64,000 nt of DNA, taken from Shinisaurus crocodilurus (lineage: Eukaryota; Chordata; Lepidosauria; Squamata; Shinisauridae). Below, piece by piece: positions 21,421 through 32,103 of the stretch. The position numbers were made by a program, and so were the translations under genes. Where the stretch lies: assembly GCA_021292165.1 (NCBI GenBank), contig CM037880.1, positions 135,720,564-135,784,563 of the forward strand, read 5' to 3'. The notes under the pieces are model-generated. The model saw nothing but the letters and a program-made list of their open reading frames with translations. It made no database searches and was not told the DNA's origin. The number at the start of each line of letters is the position of its first letter. Position 1 is the first letter of the stretch.

Positions 21421-22754
21421 CATATCATGTCAGGATCTTACCTTGTTGTCCATTAATGTTCATTCATTTATACACACATGCACATACAGAGAGGGAGAGG
21501 GAAAGAGAGAACAAGAAGTGCCGTAGCATTTATGCTACAGATTTCTGGAGAGACTGTTAAACCAAAGCAAAGTATGTTTTATGAGACCATCCCCTGAACT
21601 TGTTTTAAAAATAAAACAGAACACTTTGTAAAGTTGTTACTGTGTGGAGCTTTTCTTTGTGAGCTTTACTTCAGTTTTCAGTTTAGGAAGAAGGGAGAAG
21701 TCTTGACACAGTGAAGAAAAGTTTGCTTAATTGGATTTGGTATTTCAGGCTCACTTTGAAAATAAGTAATGGTACTAAACCAAGCAGTGTGAAATGCCTC
21801 AAACAGAGGAGAGGTTAATTTTATGTTAATTAACAAATCATGATTTGGGGGGAAATAATACCAGATTTATTTTTTAATATCAACAGTGTTCTGGATTTAT
21901 AAGCCTACAGCAGTGTAGTTCAGAAGCTGAAGTCTTTAGCTTGGACCTGAGTAACTTGTGCTCAGGTACCAGTTCAGCCACAGACTTGCTGTTAGATTAC
22001 TCCTGTGTGGCTTCAGTTTCCCTACAATAAGATGAGAAAAAGTGTACTAGTGAGGGCAGGTAAGGTAAATACTGTAAAGAGCTTCATATTTTTAAATTGC
22101 ACGTTAAATGAAGAAGGCTGTATTAAAGGCATTCTGAAAGTTGGTTACCACAATGAAGTTCTTACAGTTGATAGAAATTAATGGAGAAAAGATCTCTTCC
22201 CAGTTTGTTTGCCTTTTGTATTTGACAGCACTTTCTTTGTAGTCTGTTTCACTTCTCTTCTGTAGCATCAGTTTCCTCAGGGGAGGGAGAGAGAGAGGGA
22301 GAGAATCTCCAGCCAGAAAATGTTGGCTTTCAGGAATTTGGAAATGGGTTTGATACTGGAAAATGCTTTTAAGTTTTTTTTAAAAAAAATTCAATTAGCT
22401 ACCATATTGATGTACTCTCTCTTAAAACTAGTGTCCTTTTAATCAACAGGTCCTTAGTGCCTCTTCAAAATAACAAAAAATAGAGCACCATTTTTGAAGA
22501 AGGCATCTTACAAATGTGTCTGTATTTCTGTCTGTACGTGGTTAGCAAAATGTTTTATGATATTTAAATAGCACAATACCGTTTCCAGTTTTTGTACTTT
22601 ATCCTGGTGACCTGTTTCCTTGATAAATGGTCATATTCAATAGTTTCGGTCTCAGGATTATGAACATGTTTGAAAGTTTTGTGTTACATGTCACAACTGG
22701 AAGGAACATTATGAGGCCGTCATGTTCAACTCCCAATGGGTATGTCCTTGTCAA
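21421..22754. other. Non-coding stretch, nothing recognised
   Basis: AT-rich sequence with a GA-rich tract at 22281-22305. No repeat ends or exon-like frames. Confidence 0.45.
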
Positions 22755-22756
22755 AA

Positions 22757-22830
22757 GATTATTTATTTATTTATTTATTACATTTCTATACCACCTTTCT
22801 GCTAAGGCACCCAAAGTGGTTTACAATGTT
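22757..22830 (-). mobile_element. L2-type 3' end fragment
   Basis: (TTTA)n, then TTACATTTCTATACCACCTT and GGCACCCAAAGTGGTTTACA, the reverse of an L2-like 3' terminus. Confidence 0.65.
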
Positions 22831-22904
22831 TAAATACTCAAACAAACAAACGTTACCCCCCAAACCAAACATACACCAGTTCTTTCAAGCCAACTGAAGG
22901 TTTC

Positions 22905-23196
22905 TTCTGGAGCTGCTGGTACAATCTCCCTGGCCTGGGCTTTTCTTCTGCCTTCCCTCTGTAGCCCCAGGGGAGGGGCTGCCCCAACAGCCCTCTCAGA
23001 CGTGATGGTCATTTCAGGAGCTGATGGCAGTTGCTCCCTGGCCTGGGCTCCTCTTCTGCCTTCCCTCAGGGCACACAGGTCTTAAATAGCCCTAGGGAAG
23101 GTCGGGGAGGGGCTGCCCCAACAGCCCTCTCAGACTGGTGATGGTCATTTCAGGAGCTGATGGCAGTTGCTCCCTGGCCTGGGCTTCTCTTATGGC
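22905..23196. repeat. 136-bp-period minisatellite, about two copies
   Basis: GTGATGGTCATTTCAGGAGC begins at 23002 and again at 23138 (period 136 bp). TCCCTGGCCTGGGCT and GGGGCTGCCCCAACAGCCCT recur at corresponding offsets, and a partial first copy begins near 22905. The unit is GC-rich and is not part of a known element. Confidence 0.85.
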
Positions 23197-23382
23197 TTGG
23201 ATCCTAAGATAAGTTAACTTAAGAGAGCTCATGGAAAGTTTTCTATTCCCTCCTCCCTCTGCATATCCCATATTGTTCAGGTGGGCCCTCATACTCTCAA
23301 ATGGCTTTTCATGAAGGTGCCTGCAGGAGGATGAGGAAACATTCCTTCTATGAACTTGGTTAACTTATCTTAGGATCCATGT
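23197..23382. mobile_element. MITE with GGATCCTAAGATAAGTTAAC ends
   Basis: The left end TGGATCCTAAGATAAGTTAA (23199) and right end TTAACTTATCTTAGGATCCA (to about 23380) are near-perfect inverted repeats of more than 20 bp. No coding content and no clear target duplication. It immediately adjoins the 136-bp minisatellite. Confidence 0.75.
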
Positions 23383-23461
23383 CTGTGTATTTTCATCCCC
23401 AGTGAGAGGTACCTTGGAAATGACCTCCAATTTCCCTAATTTCAATAAATGAATCCACTTT

Positions 23462-23612
23462 AGTTAGGCTAGGGTTGGGCAACTTGTGGCCCTCTAGATG
23501 TTTTGGCCTACAACTCCCATCAGTCCTAGCTGCATAGCTAATGGTGAAGGCTGATGGGAGTTGTAAGCCAAAACATCTGGAGGGCCACTACTTACCCACC
23601 CCTGAATTAAGC
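23462..23612. mobile_element. hAT foldback MITE (135 bp)
   Basis: Near-palindrome: GGCCCTCTAGATGTTTTGGC with CCAAAACATCTGGAGGGCC, and ends TAGGGTTGGGCAAC / CCACCCCTG. Flanks AGTTAGGC and AATTAAGC match 6/8, suggesting an old 8-bp duplication. Confidence 0.72.
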
Positions 23613-23636
23613 CTACACAATGTGTGATTCACTAAG

Positions 23637-23730
23637 CCAGGGGAGGGCAACGTGGCCTTCCAGGTGTTTTGGCCTATAACTTCCGTGATCCCTCACCATT
23701 GGCCATTGCCCATGCCTGCACTAAGCCAAA
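23637..23730. mobile_element. hAT foldback MITE, half copy
   Basis: CAGGGGAGGGCAACGTGGCC and TTCCAGGTGTTTTGGCCTAT match the left arm of the preceding element. The right arm is missing or decayed. Confidence 0.6.
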
Positions 23731-24108
23731 CTCAATCCACCAATTATATATGGTGGCCTACCAGGGGCTTGATAAACCTTCTGTTTTTGCTCCCTGCATG
23801 GGATGGCAAAACCAGGAAGGACAGCCAAGCACCTGATAGGCCACGAAACCCAAGACCTTCTGTTTGCAAAGCATATGCTCTACAGTGAGCTACTCTTGAG
23901 AAGGACATGCAACAAAAGACCCTTACTGAAGTGGGGGAGGAGTTTAAAAGCCTATGTTGGTGTTAGAGGGAGAGCCTAAAGAAGGCACAGAAGGATGCAG
24001 TATGTTTAGAAATAAAGTGAAAGACTTTGATCAATGGAGAATCTACCATATCCATAGGTAACATCTTCCAATACTGCACAACTCCTGCTGTTACAAAGTT
24101 CCTCCTAA

Positions 24109-24447
24109 TTAGGGATGGGCGACCTGCCCGGCACTTGACTCGTGGCGTGCGAGCTGAGTGTGAGCACCAACTGAGGCACTTGCTGGACTTCTGGGTCTCT
24201 GGTGCTACGTTATTTATGTAGAAAATGGCCTAATTTGCACAAATTAGGCCGTAATTTGTGAAAATTAGGCCATTTTCTACGTAAACAATGTAGTGCTGGG
24301 GAACCTGGAAGTCGCTTCCCTGGCTCGGCTCGCGAGAACATGGGTCGAGCTGGGGAAAAGGTAGGGCGAGCGGAACTCGGGGAGGTCAAGCCTGGCGAGT
24401 TTGCCAGACTTCCACCCCCCAATCGAGCTCTGCACACATCCCTACTC
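24109..24447. mobile_element. Foldback MITE with TAGGGATG termini
   Basis: Ends TAGGGATGGGCGA (about 24111) and CACACATCCCTA (to about 24444). The centre is palindromic: TGTAGAAAATGGCCTAATTT (24217) pairs with AAATTAGGCCATTTTCTACG (24261-24280). A 38-bp block (24276-24313) is 32/38 identical to 196-233 in the Tigger-like MITE. Flanks CTCCTAAT and CTCCTCTAAT hint at an 8-bp-type duplication, but not exactly. Confidence 0.65.
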
Positions 24448-24739
24448 CTCTAATATCCCTTCTAAATTTTTCAGTTTCATTTTGACCTATTCTGTCTTGT
24501 TCTTAGTAGGTAGGAGGATTGACTGTTCCCTGTATGTTTCCAGATGAGGCTTTTATTGTGCCATTGCCCTGCTTCATTCACAGAATTTTATGAGGGTGTG
24601 CGGATGATGCTGTCTTCCATTCATAAGCCTCCCGCTTTTTCTCACTGCTGCTTCTGTCTTTTTCCTTACCGCAGAAAACCCATTAAAGAAAAAAAAAAAA
24701 GATGCAATTGCTGCACAATGTCTTCTGATTGATAGCACT

Positions 24740-24975
24740 AGAAGCTCTCAATCTGGAAGCACCACAATCTTCATGTGTTTGAAGACCTAGCAGTCCCCCT
24801 TTCAGTCTATTCCCAGCTATACACACCAAGTTCTTCAGTCTGCCCTCCTATAATTTTTTGTTACCTCTCTGGAGGCCCCCCTCCCCCTCCAGCTTCTTCA
24901 TGTCTGTCTTGAAGTGAGGTAATCAGAACTAGACACAGTCCTCTAGCAAAAACTTTGCCAGTAGTGAGTAAAATA
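24740..24975 (-). mobile_element. CR1-type LINE fragment, old
   Basis: TTCTTCATGTCTGTCTTGAAG, GAGGTAATCAGAACTAGACA and ATAGGATTATG match the CR1 coding region around 14.70-14.79 kb in the same orientation, strongly diverged. Confidence 0.5.
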
Positions 24976-26522
24976 GGATTATGTAAAGGGTTAACAGCCA
25001 GAAGAGGGAGAGCAGTAAACATAGGCATCATAGGACTTGACTGTGCTTTCCAAGTTGTGGAATGAAGTGGAGAACAGGAGTGCCGCCAGGTACATTTTGC
25101 TACTTGTGGTGTAATTATATGTTAGATGAAAATGCATGTAATGAAACCCTAACAGCCTGCTTCCCTACTGCACAGCAGCATCTGGGCAAGGTGACTTTGC
25201 GGAGAAACAATAGGTTGTGTAGGGTATACATAAACCTTTCCCCATCAGCTTCCTCCCACTGCAGCTTCTACAAGCTGCTTATCTCACCTAGAGTGTTCCG
25301 GTTACATGTTTACATTGAAAATGCATGTGGGAAAAGCAACTGAGGGGGAAAGCGAAGAGGAGGGGGCGTTTCACTTCTCCCCTGCTTTTCTGTTCCAAAT
25401 TGCTCCTGGGCCATTGGGATTCCAATATGCACAAACACTTTCCCCCTTCAGTTCGACTCTCCATAGCTTGGTCAGGGGCAGCTGTTGTTATTTACATCAG
25501 GCAAGCAGGGCAGGAGCAAGTTACACTGCTAATGTAAACCCCATGTATGCAAGATGCTGACCTAGACCCTACTTGTGAGTACGACATCTTAAATAAGTAA
25601 CATACATTTTTCATTCTCTCTCCCCACCCCCACGAATAATATTTTAGGACAACTTCTATTCTTTTTTGGTACAGATAATGTCTCTGGTTGCATTTGAATG
25701 AGTACTTGCATGTATAGGCTTGCAAGTTCATTGGAAAGTGTCGGTGCAGAAAGAAATGTGTTTTTTACAAACCATGTCTTTTGTAATACCGGTATATGGA
25801 GGTTAGCATATCTGTTCAGGTGTGTAGTTAACTAGATAATAGAGAGAAGTGAGACAAAGGCCTCAGTCCTCTGTAGCCACTCCTTCTGTATAGCCTTCTG
25901 ATGATCATTATTATTTGCAACTTTACATCATATTCTGGGATAGTATCTTGGATGTAAAATTTCACACTACTTGTAAAGCATAGTGCCTGTGAGAATGGAA
26001 GGATATATCTGTATTCAGAGGTGGTACCTCTGTATTCACCTGCTCCCTCATAAACTGTCTCTGAAAGACAGACATAAAGTGAGAAGTAGCCTTTAACCAC
26101 AATGTTTTTAGTTTGATCTGTCAGCAAATAGTACCTTAAATGAAGTAAACTGAAGAGATTAAACTTCTGCCTCAATGCAGAGAGAGTAACTATTTATTTA
26201 ATGGAAATGTAATTATGTAGTTAATTTACGTCTTTTTGTTCCATCACACACAATTTATGCAACTGTATTGAAAGCTTGCACAAACATTGCTCAGGTTTGT
26301 AGGAAGAAGTATGTTCTGAGCTATACAATGCCAGTGCGTGTTACTATTAAGACACCCACTTGGAATAATAATTAAAAAAAGATCTGATGAAGCACAAGCA
26401 CTTACCTTGGACTGCAGTCCTATAACTGCTTATCTGGAAATAAGCCCCATTGATCTCAATGAGATTTACCACTTAGTAGATCCCAAACTGGAAACAAGTA
26501 TTGCCACTCATTTCTGGGGTTG
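24976..26522. other. Non-coding stretch, nothing firm
   Basis: No repeat boundary found except a MITE-like remnant at 26410-26485 (CTGCAGTCCTATA, AATAAGCCCCATTGA). Open frames here are short and domain-free. Confidence 0.4.
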
Positions 26523-27253
26523 CTTTTTGTGAAGAAAAGCCAACCCTTCTCTGCACCTCCACACGTGTAAACAAGTGTAATCCCAGCTAGAGGCTGGGAA
26601 ACCCATGCAAATGCACATAGCTTCCTCTGATGGTCCCTGTTGCCTCAGAGTCTCCTATGTCTCTTTGATGTCCCTGTGCTATAGGTATTCACATGCAAAT
26701 GTTCCCAAGCCCTCTAGTCATGATCAAGGAACCACCCCTCTTCTGCTTAGCCCAGATGAAGTTCATCCTGATTGGCCAAGGGCAGCCAAGCTCCGGAAAG
26801 GAGGGGTGGGGGGAGAGAATTTGATATTGCCAGCTGTCGCTTTTGGGTGTCGTTGTCTGGACGCAAAGGAGCACGGAGTAGGGCTTTTTGCTGAGGCAAG
26901 CCCTAAGAAGACCAACCCCCAGGCAAGGAGTAAGTGCCTGGGTATTTATATAGTACGGGACTAGTTTTGTTGTTTTGTAGCTCTACTTGTGTATACCAAA
27001 GTATCTCCCCACCTTTTTTCCCTTCCCTCATTTCCCACCTTTTATTGTAATCTGTTTACCTTAAATAAACTTTCCTGGTTTTACCCCACACGGAGTGTGT
27101 GGTTCCTCTGTGGTTCAGTGCTAAATCCAGTGTATAGACTAAAGGCAAGGCCCTGAGAGAATCAGGTCAAGACAGCAGAGCTAAGGCTGGCAGTTTTGCA
27201 CCTTTGATCTCTGGTCTTGAAGAAAGGACCGGTTAGCAGTCCTTCACACTTTT
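26523..27253 (+). mobile_element. Solo LTR, copy 1 (721 bp), 5-bp TSD
   Basis: The LTR runs TGTGAAG (26528) to CTTCACA (27248), flanked by CTTTT on both sides (26523-26527, 27249-27253). U3 has a CCAAT-like GATTGGCCAA (26770-26779) and a TATA-like GTATTTATATA (26942-26952). AATAAA (27064-27069) marks the poly(A) signal. No internal retroviral or Gypsy genes adjoin, so it is a solo LTR left by recombination. The 5-bp duplication and TG...CA ends fit an endogenous retrovirus or Gypsy-type element. The class is not decidable from the LTR alone. Confidence 0.9.
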
Positions 27254-27496
27254 TGAACCACTATCTTTCTGTTGTACAATTAGTGGGTTCCGCTTGTACA
27301 ACAGATTGAGCAGGAGGACAGCAGCAGTATTAGATACTGCCCACAGTTTTTTAAAGTGGGTTTGCAAACTATGGTTAGAAAGGCAATCCTCATTTCAGTT
27401 AACCATGGTTTGTGCCAATGCATATGTGATAGCACACAATGGTTAAAGCAGACTATGGAAGGGAAAGGAAGGAATTTGCACTGGTAAGATGTGAAT

Positions 27497-28158
27497 TTGC
27501 ACTGGTGCTCCCATCAGTGGTTCATGCCTTGGTCTCCTCTCGCCTAGACTACTGTAATGCGCTCTACGTGGGGTTACCCTGAAAGACGGTTCGGAAGTTG
27601 CAGCTGGTACAGAATGCAGCAGCTCGCCTGGTTAAAGGCTGCCGCCGGCGTGATCACATCATTCCAGTGCTCAAAGAGTTGCACGGGCTACCAGTTGTTT
27701 GCTGAGCTGAATTCAAGGTGTTGGCGTTGACCTTTAGAACCCTATATGGCTCCGGTCCAGTTTATCTCAAGGAGCGCCTCCAGCAACATCAAGTAGGCCG
27801 CTCAACAAGATCTGCCACGGACGGCCTTCTCCCTGTCCCATCAGCCAGAGAAACCAGGCTGGTGGGGACTAGGAGGAGGGCCTTTTCTGTGGCAGCCCCC
27901 AATTTATGGAACTCTCTCCCCAGTGACCTCCGTCATGTCCCTTCCTTGATTAGCTTCTGCTGTGCATTAAACACGTGGCTTTGCAGGCGGGAATATGGGG
28001 TGGGTTAAGATTTTTAAGTTTTGTACTGTTTTTTAATTGTGTTTTACACTCTGTTTTTTTCTTGTATTTTATTGGACTGTACATTGCTCAGAGTGGCCGG
28101 ATGACTGGCCAGATGACTGGCCAGATGGGCGATTCGAAAATATAATAAATAAATAAAT
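27497..28158 (+). mobile_element. L2 LINE, 5'-truncated RT C-terminus and tail
   Basis: In one frame it encodes the L2 ORF2 C-terminal region: SSRLDYCNALYVGLP, LVQNAAARLVKG, LALTFRTLYGSGPVYL, APNLWNSLPSDLRHVPS. In-frame TGA codons at 27580-27582 and 27703-27705 break it. The frame ends in TAA at 28006-28008. A 3' UTR with GATGACTGGCCAGATG repeats (28099-28128) and an (AAATA)n tail (28141-28158) follow. The RT catalytic core is absent. Confidence 0.87.
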
Positions 28159-28159
28159 A

Positions 28160-29174
28160 GGATTGCACTGTTAAAGGACTACACAGACAATCATGCCTGG
28201 TGAACATAGCAAAATGTTAACTTTGAGTGTGTTAAAATTAATAATGAAAGAACTGCAACAACTTTTCTACAAAATATATAAAGATGTGATGATTCATGGC
28301 AGATTAAAGTGACTATTGTATGTAGTGTGTGTATATGAAACAAATATGTCAAACTAAACACTATAAATTCAACTGATATATTGGTGTGATTAGCACTCAG
28401 TAAAAAGAATAAATATATATTGTACCTGGAAACGGGAGTAACTGTTTCAAGAAATACAAGATCACTGTTATAAAGGCACACACAAAAGAGACTCAAAAGA
28501 AATTTTATACAGGTGTTTTATGTGCTGTTTTCTTTCAGTCAGGGTTGTTGAAATTGCAAGTCAGTAGCAATATTAATGCTTCACTTAAAATTGCTCCAAA
28601 TGCCTTAGACAGCACAGGAAATGTGTTTTCACATACTTGACATTTAGATATTAATACTGATACCAAAATCTTTTGACCGCAAGGAAATGGTGGAACAAGA
28701 TTTCGAAAGGGGACTTTTTTGATTAGATGAAATATAAAATCATTCTAGTAGCACTGTCTAAAACATGTGCTGTATTTTTTAATCTTTTGGTCACTTGGAG
28801 AAACTATATAATTATAAGGTAAGAGTGAAACTAGCAATTTGTTTCTTCCTTCTGCACTCTCACCTGGATTTGCTCCTTTTAAGAAATGAATAATTATGAA
28901 TTTTGAAGTGAATGCTGTATTCGGTGGGGGGTGGTATTTGATTTGCTGCTGATCTGTAATTTGCCACCAAGAGGTTTATAGGCTTTTAATATGTTTTTGA
29001 GATAGGTATGGTTAAAAGCTGTTTTCCAAACCTGAAGGGGCTGCTTTGCTCATGTTTCTCTCTCTCTTTTTGATTGGGGAACTACTTGTGTTGGAAAAGA
29101 GAAAGAGTAACAACTACTTTCTCTATTTATTACTCCCTTTACAGAATCACAAGCCACAGTAAAAAAACAAAAAG
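28160..29174. other. Non-coding stretch, nothing recognised
   Basis: AT-rich sequence. The 101-codon minus frame at 28191-28496 is hydrophobic by composition and has no domain. Confidence 0.45.
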
Positions 29175-29312
29175 TAGGGCACAACCCTATGCATGTTTAG
29201 ACAGAAAAAAGTCCTACAACTCCCAGCATTTCCCAACCAGCATGGCTAGCTGAGGCATGCTGGGAGTTGTAGGACCTTTTTCTGTCTAAACATGCATAAA
29301 GTTGCGCCCTAG
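29175..29312. mobile_element. Foldback MITE (132 bp) with TAG TSD
   Basis: Arms GGCACAACCCTATGCATGTT and AACATGCATAAAGTTGCGCC enclose AAGTCCTACAACTCCCAGCAT and its complement. TAG is duplicated at 29175-29177 and 29310-29312, a 3-bp duplication consistent with Harbinger-type MITEs. It abuts the next element directly. Confidence 0.82.
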
Positions 29313-29732
29313 GGGAGCAATCCTATGACCCCTAGACATTGTCTGAGGGCCCACAGGATATTTCAGATTTCTGGTTCCGAGGTTGGAGACAGCGCTCTGA
29401 CCTCAGAGCTGGGAATTGGAGCTCCAACCCTTCGCTGCCAGTGCAGATAGAGCCATGCCAGTAGAGGGGTTAATGGGGGTGTTTTGTAGGGTGGGTAGGG
29501 GAGGAGACTGGAGCTGCCAGGATACGAGAGACCCTGAAGCTGCTCCAGCCTCCTTCCCTCCCCCTCCAAGACGCCCCAGCTAGATAGGCGAAAAAGCCCA
29601 TCTAGCGAAAATGCAGAGCAAGAGGACAGGGAGATGAAGATCCCCTCTGTTGCTCCTCCTGCTCTGCATTTGATGCCAATAAGCCATCCGAGTTCGGGGG
29701 CTTATGCGTATCCCGATAGGATTGCACCCTAA
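29310..29732. mobile_element. Harbinger-like DNA element (about 417 bp)
   Basis: Starts GGGAGCAATCCTATGACC (29313) and ends GATAGGATTGCACCC (29729). Flanks TAG and TAA are 3-bp target-like. Shares ends and the TCCGAGTTCGG motif with the element at 3457. Interior GC-rich, non-coding. Confidence 0.65.
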
Positions 29733-29851
29733 GGCTACTTTCTTGGCTTGTGTGTGCCACGAAAATAGCTCCATGGGGGAATGATGAAAGGAAGACAGTT
29801 TCAACTGTGGCTGTATAGTTCTTTGTAAAAACATGTCATTTCCCCCCCAAT

Positions 29852-30218
29852 AAAAATACAGCTTAAATGGAAAATTCAGCAAGTTTTCACTATTACCGAT
29901 TGGTATAAAGAAGTATGGGATATGGCATTAAATGATTTGTTGACTTGTAATATCAAATGCAAAAGGGGACAATTAAAGAAAAATATTTTAAAGGATATTT
30001 GGAATTTATTTTTGGAATATGTGTTAAATAAGGGGGAAAGGAGTATGCTGTGCCAAGATATGTTGTATTTTTGGAATAATGAATAATTATAGATTATAGA
30101 GATATTGTATTATTTGGTCCCGTGGTGATGGGAGCACTATATAAGTTTTATGTCTGTTATTTTCTTTGTATTGTTGAAATTTAATAAAAAAAAAATAAGA
30201 AAAAAAATACAGCTTAAA
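29852..30218 (+). mobile_element. L1 LINE 3' end with perfect 16-bp TSD
   Basis: The insert 29868-30202 (335 bp) is flanked by AAAAATACAGCTTAAA at 29852-29867 and 30203-30218. The plus strand encodes an ORF2 C-terminal remnant (DWYKEVWDMALNDLL, LFLEYVLNKGER) and then a poly(A)-rich tail (30185-30202). The 5' truncation, A tail and long duplication at an A-rich target are the hallmarks of L1 target-primed insertion. The perfect duplication implies a recent event. Confidence 0.9.
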
Positions 30219-31040
30219 AAAGGCAGATTGAAATGTACATTTGTTTCTTGACAGCCAGTTAACATTTTACTTTGTATGCATCTATCTGAGTGATGGTTGC
30301 CTGTAGCTTCTAGTCATATGGATGATGTGACCATTGCCACATACCCGCAACCAGTCAGAAGTCAAGGAAAGTGTGGTGGGAAGATGTATGGTAGCTATCT
30401 CTTCACATGTCTACAAACCCTACTTTATACATTTTAGTCATCCACCATGTGGCACGTACTAGTTCCAAACAATCCAGCGGGTGTTTGTAGGCGGAGCAGT
30501 AGAGTCAGCAACTGTGGGAGGTCCAGGGCCCATTTTGTTTGTGTAAATTGTTCTTAAAAAAAAAAATCGGGCATGTTGCCCACCACTGCCATAGAGCATA
30601 GTATTCAAAAATTGGGAAGCTTTGTGCTTATATTCCAGTTCTCAAGACTTTGTGAATGTGCCACAGTGTATTATCTGTGATAAAAGTAGCCACATGGTAT
30701 AATTCTCAATGTGGGATAGAACTTCATTTTTCATTGAAGCAAAGATCCCGGTCCTGGCAAGAGGACCCTGTCCATAACATATAAAAAGAGGTCCTATGAA
30801 TCACATTCTTCCTTTCTGTCAAGCAGCTATCCTCTAAAAGCAAGGCCAATCAAGGAAGCTACAGTTTCAGTGATTGCTGGTATATTTGTGGGATAGAGAT
30901 GGAATTTTTAATCTCCTAGACAAGAATACCATACATTATAGACATGACATAACTTCCTCCTGATGTGGTATAAAGCAATTTAAGACTGGGACAAATATTC
31001 TAATTGTAATGAAGAGATCTCTGCCATAGTGGCCTGGTTT
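30219..31040. other. Non-coding stretch, possible hAT remnant
   Basis: GCGGGTGTTTGTAGGCGG (30479) and GGGCATGTTGCCCACCACTG (30569-30588) look like the right part of a hAT-type element without a detectable left end. Otherwise nothing recognised. Confidence 0.35.
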
Positions 31041-31203
31041 GCACTATCACGGCTGGGGAAATAAGCCACAGTGGCTTATTTTCCCCGCTGCGCATGCTGG
31101 TTGCAATTTTTTGGACGACAACTCTTATAAACCTGGATCATTGGCCAGACTGCCTTGGGATGATGGGAGTTGTAGTCCAGGCACCAGGTTGCCTACCCCT
31201 ATA
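31041..31203. mobile_element. Short MITE palindrome plus hAT MITE remnant
   Basis: GGGGAAATAAGCCAC/GTGGCTTATTTTCCCC (31056-31087) is a perfect palindromic pair like that in the 63.34-kb MITE end. It is followed by GGACGACAACTC...GAGTTGTAGTCC (31113-31178) and GGTTGCCTACCCCTA (to about 31201), the right half of a hAT foldback MITE. Confidence 0.55.
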
Positions 31204-31484
31204 ATAGAGTGTACTTGTTCTTATTGGCATGTTTGTTTTTAAGTGGAAGAGGAAGGAGCTATTCGTGGAAAAAGATTTTGCCTGCAGCAGTACTTCTTGC
31301 ACCTCCTTTCTCCTCTTAAACCTGTTCCAGACATGATTAATACTGTTACCTTCAGAATGTAAGTGTAGTTCTAGTTTAGGTTATACTGCTTATACAAATA
31401 CACAATTTCTCCTTGCAAAAAATGTTCTCTATTCATTTTAACTGAATAATATATACACTTTTACTCAGTATTTATTTCCTAAAC

Positions 31485-31607
31485 TTCTGGCCCTCCAGAT
31501 GTTTTGGGCTTTAATGTCCATCAGCCCTAGCCAGCCTATCTAATGGTGATGGAACCTGGGAGTTGTTGGCCAAAACATCTGGAGTACCACATGTTGTCTA
31601 CCCCTGA
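31485..31607. mobile_element. hAT foldback MITE, diverged
   Basis: TGGCCCTCCAGATGTTTTGG (31488) and CCAAAACATCTGGAGTACC (31571) are inverted, ending TTGTCTACCCCTG near 31607. The left terminus is truncated. Confidence 0.7.
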
Positions 31608-31639
31608 TCTGTATGAAACTGCTGAGAGTAGTCATTCAG

Positions 31640-31900
31640 AGTTTGGGGCTTTGTTGTCAGCAATATGCAGATGGCACACAGCTCTTCTGTTTCAACCTAA
31701 GGGTTCAAGGGAGGTTAAAGAGGTGTCTGGATGCAGTATGGAGAAGGATACTGGAGAACAATCTGAAATTTAATCAGGGAAAGACAGGTTCTGTGTAGCT
31801 CTCATTTAACCATCTTGAACTGCCTGTAGCCCTTGGGGCCAAAAATACCTGGCTGAGAAGTTCTCACTTAGGGGAAGAAGCAAAGATCCTGCTTTATGGC
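31640..31900 (+). pseudogene. L2 LINE RT fragment (catalytic box region)
   Basis: One plus frame reads through LLSAICRWHTALLFQ; the adjoining frame gives QQYADGTQLFCF, a degenerate (Y/F)ADDTQL catalytic box of L2 RT (D to G). NNLKFNQGKTGSV matches the downstream LNxxKTE(V/I) motif. The frame is broken and the fragment is inactive. Confidence 0.7.
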
Positions 31901-31951
31901 TGTGTTGTGCCAACTCCCTTGCTCAAACTGCTCACTAGTAGGTTTATAGAT

Positions 31952-32103
31952 TTCATAGATCATAGAGTTAGAAGGAGCCTACAAGGCTATCGAGTCTAAC
32001 CCCCTGCTCAATGCAGGAAACTAGTCTCCCATCCAAGTAATCACCAGGCCTGACCCTGCTTAGCTTTCCACACTCAGACAAGCTGAGCCAGCATAAGCCA
32101 TGG
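31952..32103 (-). mobile_element. 5S rRNA-headed, CR1-tailed SINE, copy 2
   Basis: Same architecture as copy 1. On the minus strand GGCTTATGCTGGCTCAGCTT, then AAAGCTAAGCAGGGTCAGGC and TTGGATGGGAGAC of the 5S promoter, then the CR1 tail ending ATGATCTATGAAATC. About 8 nt (CCCCTCCT) are missing at the 5S/CR1 junction relative to copies 1 and 3. Confidence 0.82.

Noticed and set aside
26605..26964. 119-codon ORF in LTR copy 1
   Set aside because: The frame is not preserved in copies 2 and 3 and lacks any domain; it overlaps the U3 promoter region.
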